Position numbers and translations under genes: made by a program
Notes under the pieces: model-generated
The model's input: only the letters and a program-made list of their open reading frames with translations
What the model was told of the DNA's origin: nothing
The model's database searches: none
Assembly: GCF_019320115.1 (NCBI RefSeq)
Contig: NC_089582.1
Location: 118,938,657-119,002,656 of the forward strand
Reading direction: 5' to 3'
Source of the DNA: Miscanthus floridulus
Taxonomy: Eukaryota; Streptophyta; Magnoliopsida; Poales; Poaceae
DNA length: 64,000 nucleotides
In this document: in pieces, positions 58,101 to 64,000 of the stretch
Position numbering within the stretch: position 1 is the first letter of the stretch
How the letters are laid out: each line of letters opens with the position of its first letter

Positions 58101-58317
58101 TTCGAGACGCACTTACATTTCTTTTCAGTAATACAAGTGGGCACACTTCCCAGGACGGAAATCTTTTTCTTTTTTCTTAAGAGCACCATATATTCTTTGG
58201 ACAACCTACTTCTTCGGTTGAATACGGTGGTCAGAGATGTCAAGAACTCAAGCCTCAATGTTCGGAGAAGGTTAAAATGGCGTGTCGCGGCATAATACAT
58301 GGTGCTCGGGGACTAGC

Positions 58318-58788
58318 TGTGGGGGTATTAACCCCTATACCCTTACGGCTAGGCTTGGGCTGGCCCGTATCAGAGGGTCCGGTCCACCACAAGATGATGC
58401 ACGGCTCGGCCAACCTATTCGGAGTCCTGCGCAAGGAATCAAGACAGATTTGGTGATCAAGCAAGATCCTGGTCGGTTAGAATATGAATCCTTATCCGGC
58501 CACCTATGGCAATTGTAACTGGCTAGGATTAGTTTCTAGATCTGTAACCCTGCCCCCTAGACTATATAAGGTGGGTAGGGGACCCCTCTCAAAAACATCT
58601 CTCATTGACATACAGCGATACAATCAGACGCAGGACGTAGGTATTACGCCTTCTTGGTGGCCGAAGCTGGATAAAACCTCATGTCGGTCTTGCGTCACCA
58701 TCTTGTTTGTGGCTTGCGCACCTGTCTACCGATAATCTACTACCTTGGGCATACCACTAGGTAGACTGCCGACCATATTTCGTCGACA
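58318..58788 (+). repeat. 3' LTR of the plus-strand Tat element
   Basis: 471 bp, starting TGTGGGGGTATTAACCCC and ending TTTCGTCGACA, preceded by a purine-rich tract (GTGCTCGGGGACTAGC). The TATA box ACTATATAAGG lies at about 58561. The first bases contain a short palindrome, GGGGTATTAACCCC. Confidence 0.88.
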
Positions 58789-60060
58789 GTCACTACTACA
58801 GTGTTGTCTGGTCTACGTTTTCTTTCCTGATGTCTGTTGTTTCGATGATTTTGCTTGTTTGGGTTGTCTCAGTTGTTTCTATCTGGGAACCTTTCTCGTG
58901 TCTTTTCCTCTGTAGTAATCATCTTTTCTATTGTTCGTCTGAATTCTTCATTGTTTCTTAGGTTTTCTTTGCAGAAGTCTTGAAATTGCCACCTAGCCAT
59001 GATTCCATGAGAGAAAGCTTCGATTACTTCTCGTTGGGTGATGTCATGTACTTGAGCTCATAGTTTGCCAAATCGTCGATAGTAATTTATGAGACTTTCA
59101 CCTCCTTTCTGCTTAAGTCCTTTTAACTCTGTGTGGGTGATTAGGTGCGTAATGATACCCGTGAAATTTTCACAGAAAGCTCTTTGCAAGTCTTCCCAAT
59201 TTCTGATTGATCCTGGATTCAATTTGTCAAACCATTGAAGGGGCATGATTTCTAGGGCCATGGGAAAGAACAAGGTCGTAATGTCATCGTCTCCTCCGGC
59301 CAATTCAATCGATTATGAGTAAATCCTAAGCCACTGCCTTGGTTCAGTCTTGCCATCATACTTGAAGTCTGTTTGCAAAACAGGGGAATCTATCGTGCGT
59401 TCTAGCTTCTATGTATTCTGATTCAGCGCCCCCTTCTTGCCAACTATTGTCTTTGTGAGAGTAGTTTTGCGTGACTGTCCGTGTAGGTGCTTCGCTTCTG
59501 ATCTTCCTTGGTTGTTCGATTCGATAATTTTGACTGTGGTCCCTTCTACTTTCTCTGTTGTGACTCCCACTTGGTTTAATTCTCTCGAAAGCGGACTTCT
59601 TTTGATTTTGATCTTCCTTCCAATGAGATGTTGACCTGGCGGGTAGTTTTGAACAAGTTCTTCCATCGGGCGTCCTTAGGGCTGTTGACCGGAGATAGTC
59701 CTGGAGTTGTTCCTGTTTTTCACTGGGATGTGAGATTGCTCTGAGTTCTTCTAGTGCTTCTCGGATCCTGTCGCAGGGTGTAGTTGCTGCGTGTCTTTCT
59801 TCGACTTCTTGTTCTGATTTTCTTTTATTGTACTCAGCTAGATCTGACTCATATCTGATCCATGCTTCCTTGCGCTGCCTAGCACGGTGTTGGCGTCCTT
59901 GTTTCAATCTGTTTTTTCTTTCTCTGGCTTGCTTTTGATTTTCGGTCTCACCATCATGCCCTTGGATAAAGGGTGATATGTTGGACTCAGATTCATCTGA
60001 TGACCTGATGTCAGGTGCTTCTAGGGGGGGGGGCAATGGTGGTCGATGACGGCGAATCAT
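58789..60060 (-). pseudogene. gag of the minus-strand Tat element
   Basis: Starts at the ATG at 60060 (MIRRHRPPLPPPLEAPD) with a Pro-rich then Arg/Gln/Lys-rich N-terminus. The gag core (PLQWFDKLNPGSIRNWEDLQ, RAFCENFTGIITH, LINYYRRFGKL) continues, on the left, with ITQREVIEAFSHGI and ARWQFQDFCKEN. Several stops and frame changes interrupt it. It is cut at 58789 by the LTR end of the plus-strand Tat element. Protease and the start of reverse transcriptase should follow but are absent from the window. Confidence 0.75.
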
Positions 60061-60416
60061 GAATACTTCTCGTGTGTGAGTTGTTCTGTCATCGGCGTTG
60101 GTTTTCGTGCTGTTAGAGTTGTTGATAACTTCAGTAGAGGCTTCAAGGTCGCAGATCGAGTCTCCTTGGTAGGGTAGAGCTATTGTCGTTGTTGTGTAAA
60201 CTAGCCAGGTACTGCTATCTTAAGGAATAGAATGTAGCCAGTGGATGATGCAGTCCTGAGATGTTACGGTTAGTACGAGACCTTCCTGAGCTCCTATCAG
60301 TGGTATTCCAAGCACTAGATTAAGAGATCTTTTGAGCTGTGCCTGATAAGACGTTGTCATGTTGTGGAGACCAAACAGAAAAGGACCCGTCTTCTTTAAA
60401 GTACTCTGAGTGTACT
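60061..60416 (-). other. Leader region of the minus-strand Tat element
   Basis: Non-coding sequence upstream of gag. It is cut at 60416 by the Tekay LTR. The expected primer binding site and 5' LTR are not in the window. Confidence 0.5.
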
Positions 60417-63400
60417 TGTCGCACCCAATTTTGCAAAGCAAAACCAAGCACTCATATATGTGCGCCCAGGATGTCCAAACACACACATATATCACAAATT
60501 GCAGTAGTATCAAAGTAAAGTACTTATTACATCGCATATCTCATCATAAAGTTAAATACAAAGTTTGCTCGAAGGCAATATTATTACAAACACAGCAGAA
60601 AAACTAGCCCAACTGCCACAGGGACTCCAACTGGTGAACGTCTTCCTAGTAATCCTGGACATCCTCTGGAAACTCTTCATATCCATTATCTGTTACCCAT
60701 CCGGGATTTTCATTTGATGTAAAGCAAGTGTAAGCTCACCATGCTTAGCAAGTATAACAAAGGGATCTATGAGGCTCAAATAGGCTTGACACTGTTTGAC
60801 TGCGGTTCGCAATTTTAGTTGATCAATTTTTTAGCAACCTGAATTACTACTTTAATGAACAGCCCCAAATCCCAAGTGGTATTAAAGTATCATCCAGCTT
60901 TGTCTCAATTCCCAACCATCCATCATCCACAGTAACCACTAATCTCGAAGGATCCAGACCGCTCGTATCCGTGAGCACGGCTGTTATAACAGGTTAATTA
61001 TTTCTACAGAAATTGTACATCTTTACCCACCGAGCCGTGATTCCCAATGCCGGGGTTCGCGAGACCCACTACACCTCTTCCCAGGAAGTGTGGTAGAGTT
61101 TCACTATGAAACCCTTTGCTAGTTGCACTAACAAATCGTAGCTACAAAGGAATGGCACACATGGGCATCGCAGCACGGTGCACACCCTAATAGAAAAAGG
61201 AAAGATACCCTCTTACCCCTTACTGGAGCTACAGACGAGCTAGTACAAACTAGATAATAGGTTAAAGTCAGAGCCATTTGACACTCGGGGTTGTACGGTC
61301 CCTCCTGGGTTGCCACTTCAGGATAAAGTCCTTATGGAGAGGCACTAGAGTACTCAACCCCGTACTCTAGCCCCCTATCTGTTGCTAAAAGTTCCATTTT
61401 ATCACATTGCATATAGTCTTTAAATATGTTTAACAATTACTTCATGTTAAGCGCTACAGCATCTATCCAAAATGCCTACCCAATAAACCCAGGTATCAAG
61501 GATATGTGGTACAATGAATCATCTAGGTAAAGTCCTTAAAGGCAATTCAAATTAAACTCATGCATGAATGTAAGTGGTAGTAGTTCATAGGTAACAAGGG
61601 GCCTTTGGGTACACTTGCCTTCCTCAAAGTCGTCCTGGGAGTACTGTTGATCCTGCTGGGGGTCCTCAGTCACCTCGAATGGCTCACCCTCTAATCGTGA
61701 TCCAATCATCAATCAAGCATCATTCCAATCATTACATGCATACAAGATGGAACTCTATTAGAACAGTACACCAAACAGTGAAAACATATGTTGAAAAGCT
61801 TACAGATCTGTTCTACGCATTTCTACGAACACATGAGCGAAAGAATCACTCAAATCGAACTTAAAACGTGAAAGTTATGCATGAAATAAGATGTAATGGC
61901 AATTCTGTAAATAAACTAACCTATTTTTGAATTAAAATAATTAAAAATCTGAATTTAAATGAAATCTGGACCGGGCTTACTATTTCTGGAAACTTCAGGG
62001 ACTTCAATGAATAAAAACAGGACTAAATAAAAATTAGTTTGAACTGGACTGGACCGCGAGTTGATTTCTGGAAAAAGCGGGGGCTTTTCTGCAAAACGCG
62101 CTCGGTTGACTGGGGTTTGACCCGACGGCTGACCGGGCTGCTGACTCATCGACACGCGGCGACTGTTCATTGGGCGCGGTGCACCACGCGGGCGTGGGCG
62201 CGCTGACATGGGCGCTGACGCGGCCACGGTGGACTGAGTCCACGGTCCACTGTGGACCGAACTGGTACCAGTTGATCTGGACCGTTCCTTGATGATCGGA
62301 CAGCACAGGGTGAGATCCGGGCGATGGCTCACCGGGGAAGAAAGAAAGGCCGGCGGCGCCATGGTCGGTGCACCGGGACCTCGGGCTACGGCTCCCTAGG
62401 GCGCCAAAACAAAAGCTGAGAGCACAGGAAGGTGGAGGGGCTCACCGTGAGTCGCCAGGAAGGGAACGCGGCGTTCGGGACGAGCTCCAGACACGGTGTC
62501 GACGACGGCGGGGCTCTGGAGAGAGAAAGAGAGCACGGGTGAGGGCGTAGCCGGGCCAAACAGCGCCAAAATGCGAAATGGAATGTACCTACGGGCGCGG
62601 GAAGATCTGGTGAAGCTTCGGGTGGCCCTGGCGTCGGCGTTCGCGCTCGGAAGGGGGAGGCTCTCACCGGCGGCGGTGGCTCTCGGTAGCGGGCAAAGGT
62701 GGGGAGAGAAGGCGGGGTCGGCTCAGGGTTTTATAGGCCGGGTGTGCGCGGAAATAAGGAAGGGAAGCAGGGAGGGGCTCGGCACCTTCCTAACGGCGCC
62801 GGTGATTTCCATCGGGGACGCGCCATCGGTGGCCGAAGAAAGGAAAATGCCGGGGAGGAAAAGGAAGCTCGGGGAAGAAGAAAGGAAAGAAGAAAGGATG
62901 CTGACCGGTGGGGCCAGAGCGTAGCGAGAGAGAAAGGGAGGGGGCGAGCGTCGCGGGTGAAGCCAAGCAGGCCACAGTGGCGTGCCTTCGCGCGAAGCGG
63001 GCCGCAGCGAAGCAGCAGCTGGGCCGCCGAGTTGGTGCGCGCGCGCGGGTGGCCAACTGGGCCGCGTGCGTTGCGGGCCGGCGTGGGAAAGAAGCAGCGG
63101 GCCCAAGCGAGCAGGCCGCGCGGGCAGGCCGCCGGGACAGGCCAGCGGGAGGAGGAGGGGAAAAGGGCCGGGCTAGCTGGGCCAGAAGGTGTCTTTCTCT
63201 TTTTTTTTCAAATCAAATGTTTGTCAAATTCTATTTTCTCCATTTTCATTTTTAAGCCAAATTCAAATAAGTTTTGAATACAAATTTCAAATCTTCTAGC
63301 CCTACACTCAATCAAAACCCATATGACTCGGCATGAATGAAACAAACAAGTTTCTAAACTTATAGTTTATTTTATTTATTCAATATTTATTATTTGGCCT

Positions 63401-63477
63401 AAGTTAAAAATACCTAGAAAATGTAATAAATGCTAAGAATTAATTGCTAATTTGTGGTAAAAATTTTGGGTGTTACA
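60417..63477 (-). repeat. 3' LTR of a Tekay-type gypsy element (3.06 kb)
   Basis: On the minus strand it starts TGTAACACCCAAAATTTTTA and ends TTGGGTGCGACA. It includes an AT-rich first part, a GC-rich middle (62100-63180) and a TATA box (complement of 62729-62737, CCTATAAAA) that would drive minus-strand transcription. LTRs of about 3 kb are usual for the Tekay/Del lineage. Open frames in the GC-rich part run in all directions and show no domains. The left flank, GTACT at 60412-60416, is one half of the target duplication; the other lies outside the window. Confidence 0.85.
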
Positions 63478-63492
63478 AACCTACCCCCTTAG
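63478..63492 (-). other. Polypurine tract of the Tekay element
   Basis: The complement reads AAGGGGGTAGGTT directly before the LTR start. This confirms that 60417-63477 is the 3' LTR and that the element extends to the right. Confidence 0.85.
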
Positions 63493-64000
63493 AATGAATC
63501 TCGTCCTCGAGATTCGGATGGTTCAAAGAGATTGGGATAGACAGTTCTCATATCTTCCTCTCTTTCCCACGTTGCCTCATCCACTGAGTGTCTGTTCCAC
63601 TGAACCTTGCACATTCTTATTATTTTGCTTCTTGTGATTCTCTCCGCTGTTTCCAGGATTCTCACTGGATACTCTTTGTATGATAGATCTCCTCGGATAT
63701 CCAGTTCTTCCAAGGGTAGTTATTCCTCAGGTACTCTCAAACATTTCTTAAGTTGCGACACATGGAAGACATCATGAACACCTGAGAGCTGCTCTGGTAG
63801 TTCTAGCTGGTAAGCAACTTCTCCTCTTCTGTTAATGATCTTGAATGGTCCCACATACCTAGGTGATAACTTTCCCTTGGTATGAAATCTCTTTACTCCT
63901 TTCATGGGTGAAACTTTAAGATAGACAAAATCACCAATTTCAAATGCTAAATCTCTTCTCCTTGTGTCCGCATAGCTTTTCTGTCGGGACTATGCAACCT
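63489..64000 (-). pseudogene. Tekay gypsy pol C-terminus with chromodomain (partial)
   Basis: The minus-strand frame is open from the window edge to 63489 except for one TAA at 63720-63722. It shows [20 protein letters not shown] and [20 protein letters not shown], the C-terminal integrase region, then [13 protein letters not shown] chromodomain follows, with YPVRILETAERITRSKIIRM, CKVQWNRHSVDEATWE and the nearby MRTVYPNLF. Integrase chromodomains of the chromovirus clade help direct insertion to heterochromatin. The rest of the element lies beyond the window. Confidence 0.85.

Larger units (their letters stand above)
48048..58788 (+). mobile_element. Tat-lineage Ty3/gypsy retrotransposon, plus strand, 5'-truncated
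   Basis: Order: partial gag, pol to 52878, an additional gene on the minus strand (56686-53573), tandem repeats (57215-58100), polypurine tract and 3' LTR (58318-58788). There is no 5' LTR, primer binding site or gag start: the sequence passes directly from the reverse transcriptase of the minus-strand element into the gag of this one at about 48047-48065. On the right it ends cleanly against the gag of the minus-strand element. A deletion over the left junction is the simplest reading. Confidence 0.8.
38276..60416 (-). mobile_element. Tat-lineage Ty3/gypsy retrotransposon, minus strand, interrupted
   Basis: Read on the minus strand from right to left: leader (60416-60061), gag (60060-58789), an interruption by a second Tat element, pol (48047-45221), a tandem-repeat array, an additional gene in the opposite direction (39785-42911), polypurine tract and 3' LTR (38679-38276). 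Large size, an antisense extra gene and tandem repeats in the 3' region are features of the plant Tat lineage. The 5' LTR is beyond the window, because a Tekay element is inserted in the leader at 60416. Confidence 0.8.

Noticed and set aside
62496..63277. Overlapping frames on both strands in the GC-rich part of the Tekay LTR
   Set aside because: They lie wholly inside an LTR, have no domains, and all frames are open because of base composition.
1..64000. A novel multi-gene defence or biosynthetic system
   Set aside because: Apart from the two thaumatin-like genes, every coding region that I could recognise belongs to a known transposon class. No co-directional group of non-transposon genes is present.

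Overview
The window looks like repeat-dense nuclear DNA from a grass, probably a panicoid such as sorghum, sugarcane, Miscanthus or maize kin. This is inferred from the GC-rich coding exons with canonical GT-AG introns, the CACTA element with GCCGAGTGCC subterminal repeats, and the density of Tat, Tekay and copia-type LTR elements. Only two ordinary host genes are supported. They are tandem thaumatin-like protein genes (PR-5 family), both on the + strand, at 306-1614 (TLP1) and 13943-15634 (TLP2). Each has three exons: a signal-peptide exon, the thaumatin domain, and a C-terminal tail with a hydrophobic end. Intron phases 1 and 2 are the same in both. In both, the second 5' splice site carries an in-frame stop, so intron retention would give a soluble protein without the tail. 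TLP1 has lost one of the 16 conserved cysteines.

The 12 kb between the two genes holds MITEs, a SINE-like element, an LTR fragment and a CACTA element (about 8.7-13.2 kb). The CACTA gene is a six-exon derivative with no catalytic transposase core and two in-frame TAG codons. TLP2 has a TGACGTCA palindrome 8 bp upstream of a TATA box.

From 17.8 kb onward the window is nested transposons. The outer host is a minus-strand L1-type LINE, found in four pieces (17787-18558, 20549-22388, 29797-31307, 37973-38275). Inserted in it are: (a) a solo LTR at 18559-20548; (b) a deleted copia element at 22389-29796 that itself holds a MULE with a 9-bp target duplication (24206-25266); (c) an LTR at 31308-37972 holding two further solo LTRs, one of which holds a small CACTA element with a TGT duplication (35692-37036); and (d) a minus-strand Tat-lineage gypsy element starting at 38276. 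That Tat element is interrupted by a second, plus-strand Tat element (about 48048-58788). The right end of the window is the 3-kb 3' LTR and chromodomain region of a minus-strand Tekay-type gypsy element (60417-64000).

Both Tat elements carry an additional gene antisense to gag-pol that resembles the 'putative gypsy type transposon' (Transposase_28) family. Both have tandem repeats in the 3' region, including a 110-bp array with a 440-bp higher-order period. Of 31 premature stops that I located by position in five element reading frames, 27 are TAG. This fits CAG-to-TAG decay of CHG-methylated DNA. I see no bacterial-type system, CRISPR array, rRNA or functional tRNA gene. The most biologically interesting signals are the stop built into the splice site of both thaumatin-like genes and the antisense genes with satellite-like arrays in the Tat elements.
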